From CAWFLT01 sp963816795 (lineage in GTDB: Bacteria; Acidobacteriota; Vicinamibacteria; Vicinamibacterales; SCN-69-37): a stretch of 64,000 bases of DNA. Position numbers and translations under genes: made by a program. The notes under the pieces are model-generated. The model saw nothing but the letters and a program-made list of their open reading frames with translations. It was not told where the DNA came from and made no database searches. Location: positions 222,936 through 286,935 of the forward strand of contig CAWFLT010000004.1 of the NCBI GenBank assembly GCA_963816795.1, given 5' to 3'. Positions 39,524 to 51,300 of this stretch are shown here, piece after piece; within the stretch, counting starts at the first letter, position 1; each line of letters opens with the position of its first letter.

Positions 39524-39634
39524 AGGGGCACCACAATAGCAGCGTCACCCGGCGACCGCCAGCCGGGCCGATGAAACAGGCGTCCAGGCCGGTTCGTAAT
39601 TCGCCCAGGGTGAGCCGGCAGGAAGGAAGCACGG

Positions 39635-42041
39635 ATGCTGCGTCGCGATCGATGGTCGACAGTGGCGATTGCGCTGACGCTGGCGCTCGGGATTGGCGCC
39701 GCGACGGCGACATTCGCCGTGTTCAACACGCTGATCTTCCGGCCGACGCCCGGCGTGCGCGGGCAGTCCGACATCCTCACGGTCCTGTTCCAGCCGCCGT
39801 CGCGCACGGCGACGGCGTACGGCAGCCGCGAGGCGCTGGAACCGCTGCGGAAGGCCGCGACGGGCCTGGAGCATCTTGCCTACTCCAGTCCGGACGCCCT
39901 GGCGGTGACGACGGCAGGCGATGCGCCGCCCGAGTTCGAAGACAGCCTGTTCGTGACCAGCCAGTTCTTCAGCGTGATCGGCGCGCGCGCCCGCCTCGGC
40001 CGCCTGCTCACCGACGAGGAAGCGGACACGGGGTCGGCGAACGTGGCCGTCGTCAGCGAGCGGCTGTGGAAGACGAGGCTTGGCGGCACTGCGGGCGTCC
40101 TCGGCCGGACCCTCACGGTGAATGGCAGACCGTTCACGGTCGTCGGGGTGATCGCGGAGCATCGCGGCTGGAGCTGGACGTCGTCGCGCATCGGCACGAT
40201 CGATCTCTGGCTGCCGATCGGCCTCGAGAAGCTCGTGAGCGGGAGAGACGGGCGGTCTCTCCGTGCTCTACGGCCGCCGGCGGCCTGGTGCGTCGCTCGA
40301 GGTGATCGAGCAGCAACTGCGCGCGGCCTACGCGAACGTGAATCTGCCGGCGCGGTACCACGCGTTCCTGCCTATTGTCTATCCGGGCATCAACACGCCA
40401 CAGGCCGAGCACACGCGCACAGACCGGCCGTCGCTTGTACTGGCTGCTGATGGCCGGCGCGGCGCTGTTGCTGGTGCTCTCGTGTGCCAACGCGGCGAAC
40501 CTGCTGCTGGCGCGGACGGCGCGCCGCGAGCGGGAAACGGCCGTCAGGCTGGCGATCGGCGCCAGCCGCTGGCGCATCGTCCGGAGCCTGCTGGTCGAGT
40601 CGACGGCGCTTGCGGCGATCGCGAATGTCATGGGGCTCGCCGTGGCCATCGTGCTCGTCGATCCTTGAGCGACCTCCGGCTGCTCTCGTGGCTGCCGGCG
40701 ATCGCGGAGGTGGATCTCGACTGGCGCGTGCTGCTGTTCTCGGCGCTGGTCACGAGCGCGACGGTGGTGGGGTTCGGACTGGCGCCGGCCCTGATCGCGT
40801 CGCGCGCGAATATTCTCGGCGTGCTCGGACGAAACGCGCGCGGCGTCGCCGGGCCGCCCCGCCTGCGGCATGCGCTGGTCATCGTCCAGATTGCCGTCTC
40901 GCTCACGCTCCTCGTCGGCGCCGGCGTGCTGAATCGATCGCTGCAGCGCCTGTTCTCCGTCGATCTTGGTGTGGACACCAGGCGCGTCGTCGGGTTGTCG
41001 CTGCGGCCTGAAGACATCGGGTACGACCGGAGCCGCTCGACGCGCGTCATCTCCGACACGGTGACGGCGCTCGAGCGTCGCGGCGCCGGCACCGTCGCGA
41101 TTTCGTCTCCAGGTCCGTTGACCTCGAACGGCGGGACCATCGCGGTGCGGACGGCCAGTATGGCCGAGCTGACGAGAAAGACCGTGACCGATAGCTCGAT
41201 CTCGCCGGGGTATTTCGATCTGCTGAGAATTCCGATCGTGTCGGGCCGCGCGTTTACCGAGGACGAGTATCGCCAGCCCGCGTCGGTCAGTCCGATGCCG
41301 GTGATCGTGAACGAGACGATGGCACGCGATCTGTTTCCCGGCCAGCCGGCGGTCGGGCAGACCTTCGAGCTCGAGCGCTATATCGGCATGGCGTCACCGC
41401 GGTCGACGGCGGTCGTCGTCGGCGTCGTGCGCGACACGCGCTCGACGGACGTGCGAGCCGCGGTCCGGCCCGCCTTGTTCCACATGCGTCAGGCGGGATA
41501 TCGCTGGCCCGTGATTCTGGTTCGCGGCCGGGACCCGGAGGGCGTGACGATGGCGCGGATTCGCGACGTGGTGCGGGAGGTGGATCCGGCGCTGCCCATC
41601 ACGGCGCTGTCGCCGCTCGCCGACGAGCTCGGCGAAGCGCTGAGCCAGGAGCGAGTGCTGGCGCGCGTCAGCGGGCTGATCGCGCTGATGGCGACGGTGC
41701 TCGCGGCGACCGGCGTCTTCGCCCTCATCAGTCAGCTCGTGACTGCGCGCACGCGCGACTTCGGCATTCGCACCGCGCTCGGCGCGTCGGCCGGCAACAT
41801 CGTCGGCCACGTGCTGCGGGGCGTCCTGTTCCCGGCCGCTCTCGGCCTCGTCGCCGGTGCCGGACTGTACTGGCTCGCCTCGCGCTGGCTCGAAACGCGG
41901 CTCTTCGAGATCCGGGCGCTCGATCCCGTCACCATCGGGGCGGCCGCGTTCGCGCTGTTGACCATCGCGATGCTGGGCGCGCTGCTGCCCGCACGACGAG
42001 CTTCACGCGTCGATCCGGTCATTGCTCTGCGGGCGCAGTGA
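39635..42041 (+). CDS. ABC transporter permease, MacB/FtsX ADOP type (frame-broken)
   Basis: An inner-membrane permease of about 800 residues with the acidobacterial duplicated-permease layout: TM1 (TVAIALTLALGIGAATATFA), a MacB-PCD periplasmic domain (SREALEPLRKAATGLEHLAY; VVSERLWKTRLGG), FtsX domain 1 (LLMAGAALLLVLSCANAANL then LLARTARRERETAVRLAIGA), a second periplasmic domain and FtsX domain 2 (TGVFALISQLVTARTRDFGI; ending RRASRVDPVIALRAQ). Frames change near 40.255, 40.43 and 40.66 kb. Such permeases export peptides, antibiotics or act in envelope stress with a separate ATPase, not found here. A truncated copy of this gene lies at 44457-44758. Confidence 0.85.
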
Positions 42042-42155
42042 CGCGAACCAGGCCGTAAACCTGCAGCGCGAGCGCTTTTAGCCAGTTTCCCCAGAAACGT
42101 CGCATTGGGTCTCGAGCGGCCGGAATATCCCGGCGCTCACTTTGAGGACCTCCCG

Positions 42156-42368
42156 ATGTTGACGTCGACCCAGAAGACGCTGGTGCAGGAGAGCTTCGCG
42201 CTGATCGCTCCCATCGCCGACCAGTCCGCGGCACTGTTCTACGGCCGCCTGTTCGAAATCGACCCGTCGCTCCGGCGGATGTTCCGCGGGGACATGGCCG
42301 AGCAGCGCAAGAAACTGATGCAGTCGCGGCAAAACAGGCCCCTACCATTCCGGCGCCTCGCCGGATAG
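42156..42368 (+). pseudogene. Globin family protein, N-terminal stump
   Basis: ATG 42156, after a GAGG site, opens a bacterial haemoglobin: QKTLVQESFALIAPIADQSA then ALFYGRLFEIDPSLRRMFRG and DMAEQRKKLMQ, i.e. helices A to about E. After residue 57 the frame switches to unrelated SRQNRPLPFRRLAG and stops. The helices with the proximal and distal haem residues are absent from all frames before galU starts at 42413, so this is a real truncation. Confidence 0.7.
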
Positions 42369-42412
42369 ACTGTCCGGCTGTTGATCCAGCGTCCTACGGA
42401 GCCATACCGTCG

Positions 42413-43309
42413 ATGACTTCTCCGGTCGATCTCGTCGTCATTCCCGTCGCCGGCCTCGGCACGCGCCTGCTGCCCGCGACGAAAAGCCAGCCCAAAGAAA
42501 TGCTCCCGGTCGGATCGCGGCCGGTCGTGCAGTTCGTCGTCGAAGAAGCGGCGGCGTCGGGAATCCGGCGAGTGCTGTTCGTGACCGGACCGGGCAAGGC
42601 GTCCATCGAGAACCACTTCGACATCGACGCCGAGCTCATCGCCAACCTCCGCGAGACGGGCCGGGAAGAGCTGCTGAGAGAGCTCGAGTTCGAGCGCGAG
42701 GGACTGGAGTACTTCTACACGCGCCAGCGCCGGCAGCTCGGGCTCGGACACGCGGTGCTCTGCGCGCGCGCCTTCGTCGGCGATCAGCCGTTCGTCGTCG
42801 CGCTCGGCGACACCATCGTCGGCCTGCGGACGCGCTCGCGCGTCATCGCGCGCATCGTCGAGGAGTTCCAACGGACCGGAGCGGACGCGGTGGTCGCGTT
42901 CGAAGAGGTCCCGGCCGACGAGGTCGTCAACTACGGCATCGCCCGCGCGAAGGGCGCCTCCCCGGGCGAGTCGTTCGAGGTCGAGGACGTCATCGAGAAG
43001 CCCACCCGCGCCGAGGCTCCGAGCCGGCTCGCGGTGGCCGCGCGGTACGTGTTCCACCCGCGCATCTTCTCGCTGCTGACGTCGATCCCGCCGGGCAAGG
43101 GCGGTGAGATTCAGCTCACCGACGCCATCCGCGCGCTCATCAGACAGGGTGGCGCGGTCCGGGGCGTGCGGCTGGCCGAAGACGAGCGCCGCTACGACAT
43201 CGGCAACTTTCCCAGCTACTTCCGCGCCTTCTGCGATTTCGCGCTGGCCGATCCGAAGCACGGCGCGGAGCTCCGCGCGTACCTCGACAAGGCCCTGGCG
43301 CCGCACTGA
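42413..43309 (+). CDS. galU: UTP-glucose-1-phosphate uridylyltransferase
   Basis: A 298-residue intact GalU-type nucleotidyltransferase that makes UDP-glucose from UTP and glucose-1-phosphate in the cytoplasm. The nucleotide loop VIPVAGLGTRLLPATKSQPK then EMLPVG (residues 8-33), VTGPGKASIENHFD, LGLGHAVLCARAFVG, FVVALGDTI and the DVIEKPTRAEAPSRLA region are all in place, with the GGEIQLTDAI substrate motif near 230. It lies 17 bp before a GHMP sugar kinase on the same strand, so its real substrate could be another sugar-1-phosphate made by that kinase. Confidence 0.88.
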   Translation: MTSPVDLVVIPVAGLGTRLLPATKSQPKEMLPVGSRPVVQFVVEEAAASGIRRVLFVTGPGKASIENHFDIDAELIANLRETGREELLRELEFEREGLEYFYTRQRRQLGLGHAVLCARAFVGDQPFVVALGDTIVGLRTRSRVIARIVEEFQRTGADAVVAFEEVPADEVVNYGIARAKGASPGESFEVEDVIEKPTRAEAPSRLAVAARYVFHPRIFSLLTSIPPGKGGEIQLTDAIRALIRQGGAVRGVRLAEDERRYDIGNFPSYFRAFCDFALADPKHGAELRAYLDKALAPH

Positions 43310-43326
43310 CGCCGCGCCCGCCTTCC

Positions 43327-44334
43327 ATGGACATCATCCGCAAGCGCGCCTTCGCCCGGGCCGGCCTCGTCGGGAATCCCTCCGACGGCTACCACGGCAA
43401 GACGATTTCGCTCATCGTCCGCAACTTCCACGCCGAGGTCGTGCTCTACGAGTGGGAAGAAGTCGAGGTGCTCTGGTCGAGCGAGGATCGGAGCCGCTTC
43501 CGCTCGGTACAGGATCTCGCGCGCGACGTGAAGCTGCACGGCTACTACGGCGGCATCCGGCTGGTCAAAGCGACCATCAAGAAGTTCGTCGAGTATTGCG
43601 AGGCGCACGAGCTCGCGCTGCACGACCGCAACTTCTCCGTGCGCTACGACAGCACGATTCCGCGGCAGGTGGGGCTCGCCGGCTCGAGCGCGATCATCGT
43701 CGCGACGCTGCGGTGCCTGATGGAGTTCTACGGCGTGAGCATCCCCCGGCCGGTCCTGCCGTCGCTCGCGATGGCGGTGGAGACCGAAGAGCTTGGGATC
43801 GCCGCCGGACTGCAGGATCGGGTGATTCAGACGTACGAAGGCCTCGTGTACATGGACTTTGCCAAGGATCGGATGACCCGGGCGGCGGCGTACACGTACG
43901 GCGTGTACGAGCCGCTCGATCCGGCGCTCCTGCCGCCGCTCTACATCGCGTACGCGCCGGCCGTGAGCGAGCCGACGGAGATCTTCCACAACGAGATCCG
44001 CGCGCGGTTCAACGCGCGCGAGCCCAAGATCCTCAGCGCGATGGAGAAGTTCGCCGCACTGGCCGAGGACGCCCGGACGGCGCTCCTCGCCCACGACACC
44101 ACGCGGCTGGCGCAGCTCATCAACGAGAACTTCGATACCCGCCGTTCGATCTATCAGCTGCCCGCCGCGCAGATCCAGATCGTCGAATGCGCACGGAGCG
44201 TGGGCGCGAGCGCGAAATTCGCCGGATCGGGCGGCGCCGTCATCGGGACCTACCGCGACGAGGCCATGCTCGAGGCGCTGCGGCAGGCGTTGGCGAGCAT
44301 CGGCTGTCTGGTGATCAAACCGGTTGTGACGTGA
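43327..44334 (+). CDS. GHMP family sugar kinase, glucuronokinase-like
   Basis: A 335-residue GHMP kinase. The N-terminal ARAGLVGNPSDGYHGKTISL is the GHMP substrate motif; QVGLAGSSAIIVATLRCLME (about 115-134) is the ATP phosphate loop; VETEELGIAAGLQDRVIQTY and the C-terminal AKFAGSGGAVIGTY complete the three signatures. GNPSDGYHGK is the variant found in glucuronokinase-like proteins, which phosphorylate C1 of glucuronate or related sugars. With GalU 17 bp upstream, kinase plus pyrophosphorylase would convert a free sugar to its UDP form in two steps. Specificity is inferred. Confidence 0.82.
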   Translation: MDIIRKRAFARAGLVGNPSDGYHGKTISLIVRNFHAEVVLYEWEEVEVLWSSEDRSRFRSVQDLARDVKLHGYYGGIRLVKATIKKFVEYCEAHELALHDRNFSVRYDSTIPRQVGLAGSSAIIVATLRCLMEFYGVSIPRPVLPSLAMAVETEELGIAAGLQDRVIQTYEGLVYMDFAKDRMTRAAAYTYGVYEPLDPALLPPLYIAYAPAVSEPTEIFHNEIRARFNAREPKILSAMEKFAALAEDARTALLAHDTTRLAQLINENFDTRRSIYQLPAAQIQIVECARSVGASAKFAGSGGAVIGTYRDEAMLEALRQALASIGCLVIKPVVT

Positions 44335-44456
44335 CCGCGACGAGCGGATCCGTCACGGACGTGACTTCGGAGCGAAGCGGCTCAGCAAATACTGGCGGGT
44401 GGCCGCGATCTCGAACAGGCCCCGCACGCGGGTCAGTCCATTCAGGGACCGAGACG

Positions 44457-44758
44457 GTGGCGGCGCTCGAACGTCGCGGCGCCGGCACCGTCGCGATTTC
44501 ACAGCCAAGTCCATTGACCTCGAACGGCGCGACCATCGCCGTGCGGACGGCCGGGACGGCCGAGCTGACGAGAAAAACCGTGGCCGACAACTCGATCTCG
44601 CCGGGGTATTCTCGATCTGTTGAGCATTCCGGTCGTGTCGGGCCGCGCGTTCACCGACGACGAGTATCGCGCTGTTGACCATCGCGATGCTGGGCGCGCT
44701 GCTGCCCGCACGACGAGCTTCACGCGTCGATCCGGTCATTGCTCTGCGGGCAGAGTGA
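44457..44758 (+). pseudogene. Deletion relic of the ABC permease gene
   Basis: Bases 44460-44660 are nearly the same as 41065-41270 of the intact permease (ALERRGAGTVAIS; SNGATIAVRTAGTAELTRKT). At GAGTATCGC the sequence jumps to GCTGTTGACCATCGCGATGC, matching 41953 onward, and continues through the stop and ten bases past it. About 680 bp are missing, joined at a shared CGC. Further frame breaks are present. It cannot make a permease. Confidence 0.85.
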
Positions 44759-44819
44759 CGCGAACCGCCGCGGCGCCGGGCCACGCGCCGGAACTCGGGT
44801 AGACTCGTGCTCCAGTCCG

Positions 44820-45597
44820 ATGGCTTCCCTCACCGACAAGGTTGCGCTCGTCACCGGCTCGACGTCGGGGATCGGGCGCGGTATCGCCGACGAGTTCGCC
44901 GCGATCGGCGCGCGCGTCGTGGTCCACGGCCGGGACGCCGGGCGGGCGAACGAGGTCGTCGCCCGCCTGCACGAGGCGGGACACCAGGCGGCGGCGGTCG
45001 TCGGCAATCTGGCGGACATCGACGCCTGCCGCCACGTCGTCCGGTTCACGATCGAACGGTTCGGCGGCATCGACATCCTCGTGAACAACGCGGCCGACAC
45101 GTCGCGCGGACTCCCTCGAGGACGCGCCGGTCGAGCTGTGGGAGGCGATCATGCAGGTCAACCTGCGGGCCCCGTTCCTGTGCCTGCAGGAAGCGGTGCG
45201 GTCGATGAAGGCGCGCGGCGGCGGATCGATCGTCAACATCGGGTCCGTGAACGCCTACATCGGCGAGCCCAAGCTCGGACCCTACTCGGTCTCGAAGGGC
45301 GGATTGATGACGCTCACGCGGAACGCGGCCGCGGCGCTCGCGTCCTCCCGGATTCGCGTGAACCAGATCAACGTGGGCTGGACGCTCACCGAGGGTGAGG
45401 CGCGGGTGAAGCGCACCGAGGGAAAGAGCGACGACTGGCTGACGGCGGCGATCGCATCGCGGCCGTTCGGACGACTCCTCTCGCCGCTGGATGTCGCGCA
45501 CGCCGCCGCATATTTTGCCTCGGACGACAGCGCGCTCGTGAGCGGCACCGTGATGGATCTCGACCAGGGGCCGGTCGGCGCGGTGCCGAACCTGTAG
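44820..45597 (+). CDS. Short-chain dehydrogenase/reductase (one frame break)
   Basis: A classical SDR of about 258 residues using NAD(P). VALVTGSTSGIGRGIADEFA is the cofactor loop, DILVNNAADTSR the structural NNA motif, IVNIGSVNAYIG holds the catalytic Ser, and GPYSVSKGGLMTLTRNAAA the Tyr-x3-Lys pair; the C-terminus GTVMDLDQGPVG is usual. A surplus G near 45102 shifts the frame; removing it gives SRDSLEDAPVELWEAIMQVN. The gene follows the permease relic and converges on the second permease. Substrate unknown. Confidence 0.85.
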
Positions 45598-45769
45598 CCG
45601 GCGCAGGTCACACCGAGGCGCTGCAGGTAGCCTCCGCCTGGAGGCGGCGCGCCGCTCAGTGCACCAGCGGAATGCGCGCGCTGATTTCCATCTGCTCTGG
45701 TGCCTCGGCTGGGACGGCGCGACGATGGCGCTCTGCGCGGCCGGTTGCGCGCACCTGCCGTAGACTCCC

Positions 45770-48191
45770 TCACTGATCCCTGAGCGCCACCATCGGATCG
45801 ACCGCGGACGCGCGCCAGGCCGGCAGCCAGGTCGCGACGAGGGCGACCGCCGCGAGCAGCAGCGAGACGGCCGCGAAGCCGGCCGGGTCGTTCGGCGAGA
45901 CGCCGAGGAGCAGGCTGCCGACGAGCGGCGTGACGGCGCACCGCGCCGAGGAGCCCGATCGCCAGGCCGAGTCGCCGCGAGCAGCGCCGACCTGCCGCAG
46001 CATCGGGCCGACGACCTGCGTCCGCCGCGCGCCGAGCGCGACGCGAAGGCCGATCTCGCTCGTCCGCTGCGCCACGGTGTAGAAGACGACGCCGTAGACG
46101 CCGACCGCCGCGATGACGAGCGCGATGAGCGCCGAACACGCCGAACATCGTGCCCCACATCACGTACATCCAGTAGCTCAGCCAGCGCACCTGCTCCATC
46201 GGATAGACGTCGAAGAGCGCGAGCGAGGGATCGACGGCGTGCACGGCGGCGCGCACGTCAGCGGTCACCGACTCCGGTGCGGCCTGCGTGCGAACGACGA
46301 TGCCGTAGTTGCGCGTCGAGATGAACCGGTGCGGCAGGTACGCGGTCGGCGGCGTCGCATCGCTTTCGTCGAGCTTGACGGTGCGGATGTCCGGCACGAC
46401 GCCGATGACGGTGAGCCACGGTGCGGATGTCGTCGTCGGCGAGTCGAAACCGTCGGCCGATCGGATTCTCGCCCGGCCAGAACGTCTCGCGCGAGCTGTC
46501 GGTTGACGAGCGCGACGGGCGCCGTCGTCTGCAGCTCGTGCTCGTAGAACGTCCGGCCGGCGACCAGCCGCACGATCGAACGTCTCGGGCCAGCGGCCGG
46601 CCACGCCGGCGTAGTGCATCGTCGGCTCCTGGCCCTCGTCGAACGCGCGTCCTTCGATCGCGGCCGGTGCATCCGATCCGCCCTGATCGTCGAGCGGCAC
46701 GAGATCCGTGACGGTGGCCGCGTGTGCGCCGGGCAGCGTCGTCGAGGCGCCGCGCGATCTCGTCGACGGCGCGGGTGCGCGCGGCTCCGCGCGTCGTAGG
46801 CCGTGCCGGCGAAATAGAACCGCATCGTCATCAGGTGCGACGTGTCGTAGCCGAGCGTCGACGCGACTCAGCCGGCGTACGTGCGGACGAAGAGCGAGGC
46901 GCCGGCGAGCAGCACGAGCGCCAGCGCGATCTGCGCGACGATGAGCACGCTGTGGACGCGGCGCTGCGCCGCGATCTGCTCGCCGCGCCGGCGCCTTCGC
47001 GCAGCGGATTCAGCAGGCGCCGGCCCGCGGCGCTCGAAGGCCGGCGCCATCCCGAACGCCACGCCGGTCACGAGCGCGATCGCCAGCGCGTACGAGAAGC
47101 GTCCGCAGGTCCAGCGACCAGTCCATGTAGTACGGACCGAGCGGCTCGGTCGGCGGCACGGCGTCGTGCACCCAGCGGATGCCGTACCACGCCAGCGGCA
47201 GCGCGACCGCGCCGGCAGTCGAGCGACAAGCAGCACCGATTCGGTCAGGAGCTGCCGGATGATGCGGCCGCGGCTGGCGCCGAGCGCCGCGCGCAGCGCG
47301 ATCTCGCGCCGGCGTCCGGCGCCGCGCGCGAGCAGCAGATTGGCGACGTTGACGCACGCGATGAGCAGCAGCACCGTCGTCGCGCCCATGAGCGCGCCGG
47401 TGATCAGGCGCTCTTCGCCGCCGACGACGGTGCTGGCGTACGGACGCGCGAAGCTCGCGCGCGCGGTGCGCGACGCCGCGCGCGGCAGCACCCGTCGACG
47501 CCGAGTTCGGCGTTGGCGCGATCGAGCGTGGCGTCCGGCGCCAGCCGCCCGACGATCGACACGCTCCTCGACGCCCGCCGCCGGGCCGAGCGCCGGCGTG
47601 ATCGGAATCCAGAGCTCGCTCGTGCTCGGGAACCGGAACTCCGGCGGCATCACGCCGACGATCGTGTACGGCACGTCGTCGAGCCGGATCACCCGGCCGA
47701 TGGCGGAGAGCTCCGCCTGATAGCGCCGCCGCCAGAGCGAGTCGCTGATGAGCGCGACACCGGCCGCCGCCGGCACGATCGTCGCTCGGCTGCGAAGCCG
47801 CTGCCCGCGCTGCGGTTGCTCGCCGAGCATCGGAAACAGATTGGCCGTGACGAGCTGCGTGCCGATGCGCTCGGGCTCGCCGCCGTCGGTCAGCGTCGCG
47901 GTCCGGCCGGAGTAGCGCGGCGATCGTGTCGACCGACTGGACGGCGGCCGAGAGCTCGCGCAGGTCGTCGAGCGAGAGCGCGACGCGCCGGCCGGTCTCC
48001 GGATGACGTCCGGCGATCGACACGAGCCGCTGCGCGTCGCGGAACGGCAGCGGCCGGAGGAACATCGCGTCGAACACCGAGAACATCGTCGTGTTCGTCG
48101 CGATGCCGAGCGCCAGACAGACGACGGCGACGCCGGTGAAGATCCGGCCTGCGACGACTGCACGGAGGGCGTGCCGAAGCGAGGAGATCAC
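45770..48191 (-). CDS. Second ABC transporter permease, ADOP type (heavily frame-broken)
   Basis: From GTG 48191: LRHALRAVVAGRIFTGVAVV then CLALGIATNTTMFSVFDAMF, MacB-PCD pieces (ISDSLWRRRYQAELSAIGRV; RLDDVPYTIVGVMPPEFRFP), FtsX domain 1 (GATTVLLLIACVNVANLLLA then RGAGRRREIALRAALGA), FtsX domain 2 (AQRTSEIGLRVALGARRTQV) and the end AWRASAVDPMVALRDQ. All landmarks of an 800-residue permease are in order, but at least eight frame changes occur. This could be a pseudogene; since no segment seems missing and similar breaks fill the next 6 kb, I favour poor base quality. It is not a close copy of the 39635-42041 gene. Confidence 0.75.
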
Positions 48192-48330
48192 CGCAGCAAG
48201 TATGTTGCGAATTTCAATCGCCACGGAACAAAGGAGGCAGGTTCCGGTGTAGGCTGCTCCGGCCCCCCTTTTCTTCACGAGCAGCACCATGAGCAAGCGC
48301 CAGGCGGGGCCAGCGTAGCGCGGGGCGAGG

Positions 48331-51300
48331 ATGGGCAACTCGGGCGTCGCCGCGCCGGAGGCTCACGAAAGCCGTTTTGTCGCCGACGAGGCGTCTGGCG
48401 TGCTCGACGTCGAGCACACGATCCAGGCGTCGGGCGGGCGCCTGACCGTCAGCCTCGGCACCACTCGCTACGTCGGCCTCGTCGACGCCGACGGCTTTCT
48501 CGTTCACGTCCAGCAGCACCTCACCCAGGGAACGCTCGCCGAGATCCTGCTGCTCACGATCCGCGGGCGCATCAGGGCGATCGAGGTCGGCGGGACACTC
48601 GGGACCGGCCTGCTCGATGTCGCCGTCTTTCTGAACGAGAGACTGCTCGGCACGCTCGCGGGCGACTTCGGATTCGACAGCGACGACTGGCAGGAATTCG
48701 AGCTGGATGTCAACGTCCGGGACGTGAAGTTTCCAGCCGATAGCGGCGGTCCGCTCGTTCCGGTCTCGAACGACATCACGTTCGATTTCACCGGGATCGA
48801 TTTCCCGATCCTCGTCGAAGTGGACTGGTTGACGCTCGAACCGAAGGAGGCGCCGGGACTCGCGTGGCGCCCCGATGATCCTGGTGCATGGCCTGGAGTC
48901 GACCAGCGCGCTGATGTCCGCCGGCACCGCCTGGTTCGATGGCCTCGCGGCGCGCGACGTCGTCGGCCATCCGGTCGACGTCACCCCGAGGGGCAGCGTC
49001 CTCAACAACGGCGTGGAACTGCAGCAGCACGTGGACGCTCTGAAAAAGCGCATTGGCGTGGACATGGTTCACATGGTCGGGCACAGCAAAGGGGGGGTCG
49101 ACGGACGAGAGTGCGTCAAACACATCAACGACGTCGAAGTGACTCTTCATGCTGGCGGCGCCGAATGCGGGGAGTTTTCTTGCCACGGGTTTCATGGTGT
49201 CCGCCGGGGTGATTTCCGTGATCGTCGAGTTTCTCAAGGGACAGCTCGAGATGGGCATTCCCTTCATGATTGGCTACAACCTGTTCGATGTGCGTAACCC
49301 GGTCACGACGTACGTCAGCATCGCCGGAGATTTCGAATCTCTGTGGTGCTCTGGCCATGTCGCGCTACTTCGGACGAACGATGACGTCGTCACTGTGTCG
49401 AGCGCCCATGTTCTTCCGTATGCCGAACCGTCATACCTACACCGGCTTCAACCGGAGGTGGAGCACATGTTCATCCGCTACAACACGTCGATCGTCGACG
49501 ACATGTTCCCCCGCTACATCGCCGTACTGACCGCCCCCGGACCACGCGTCGCCGCGCGCGTTCCGGAGCGGCCGCCGCTCCGCGTGCAGGCGGACAGCAG
49601 TTCGTGAAGACACCTTGACCGGGTTGCAGCGTGTGACGTCGGCAGCCGGCGCCGTCGCCAGTGGCATCACGGCTTCACACGCGGCCCTCATCGATGCGGC
49701 CGGTGCGGCGATCTTTCTGATGCTGGGCGACCAGAACGGGCTGCGCTTCGAGCTGGTGCGTCCGAGTGGAGCGCGGATCGATCCACGAGCACCGATCCCG
49801 CGGTCCTGTACGGCTCGATGCAGGACGAGGGTCCGCTTTCTTTCGCCGGCTACCACATCGACGCCGCCGAGCCCGGCGTCTGGACGCTGGAGGTGACCGG
49901 CACGGACGCGGCGGGGCCGGACGGCACCGTGTACGCCGTGAGCGCGCACATCCCGATCGTGCCGGGCACCGGAGTGAGCCTGACCGCGTCCATCGACCGC
50001 GAGCAGTATGCCGCCGGTTCGACGATGACGATCACGGCAGCAGTCGCGGACGACGGCGAGCCGGTGGTCGATGCGAACGTCACCGCGATCGTCATCCATC
50101 CTGACGGCACGACCGCGACAGACGTCGTGCTGCATGACGACGGCGCGACGGCGATGCCGCCACGGGCGACGGCGTGTACACGGGCCTGTTCACGGCGACG
50201 ACTGAAGCCGGCTTCTACACCGTTCTCGTCACCGCCGAACGCACTGATCCCGGGTTCAGGCGTGAGCAGGTGCTGGGCGCGTTCGTCTCACAGAGCCGCA
50301 CAGCACTCTCCGGGTCAATCGCGGACCGCGGCGTCGATACGGACGGCGACGGACTCTACAACCAGCTCGTGATCGACGTCGGCGTGACGGTGGACGTCGC
50401 GGGTGCCTACCGCGTCTTCGGCACCCTGACCGACGGTGCCGGGACCGTCATCGAACAGGTCCGTGCCGAGCAGGACCTGGCGCCCGGTCTCCAGACGGTT
50501 TCACTGGCCTTCGATGGCGCGCAGCTGTTCGCACTCCGTCACGACGGAGCGTACGTGATCGACGACATCGTGCTGGAAGAAGTCGCCACGGCCATGGGTC
50601 TGGGCCGCGCGGCGCGGTACACGACCGCCGTCTACGCGCATACGCGAGTTCCAGCGCCCGCCCTGCGTGCTGACCGGGAGTGCGACCGATCGCGGAGAAC
50701 ACACCGACAGTCAGGGTCAGATGCCGTACGAAGCGCTCGTCGTCGAGGTCGAAGTGGACATGCTCGCTGGCGCTGATGTGCAGGCGCACGCGAAGCTCTA
50801 CGCTGCCGACGGCGGCTTCGTCGCGTCGTGCCGGACGCGTGCCGCGCTGCCAGCGGGAATCAGCCAGCTCGCATTTCGATTCACGGCGCAGCAGATCTTC
50901 CGGAGCGGCAAGGCTGGCCCGTACACGCTGCGTCTGTTGAGTCTCTGGGGATCGACCGTGTCGCTGCGCGTCCCCGGCGTCGTGGCGACCACGCAGCCGT
51001 ACCTGCTCGAGGATTTTGCGCCGCCGCCACGCTTCACGGTGGGCGGCACGGTCACCGGGCTGGCCGGCTCGGGATTGGTGCTGCGGGATCTGCACTTCCT
51101 CCAGATCACTCCCGGCAACGGTCCGTTCACGTTTCCCCTCCCGACTGAAACGGGCGAGCCGTATGGCGTGAGCGTCGTCACCCAGCCGAGTCAATCCGGT
51201 GCAGATCTGCACGATCGCCAACGGCAGCGGCACGGTGGCCGGCGCGAACATCACCGACATCGCCGTGAACTGCGTCGACGTGCCGGCGAACGGCGCGCTC

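Noticed and set aside
45770..48191. Calling the second permease a pseudogene.
   Set aside because: All landmark motifs of the family are present in order with no visible missing segment, and the neighbouring genes have equally dense breaks, so poor base quality explains it better.
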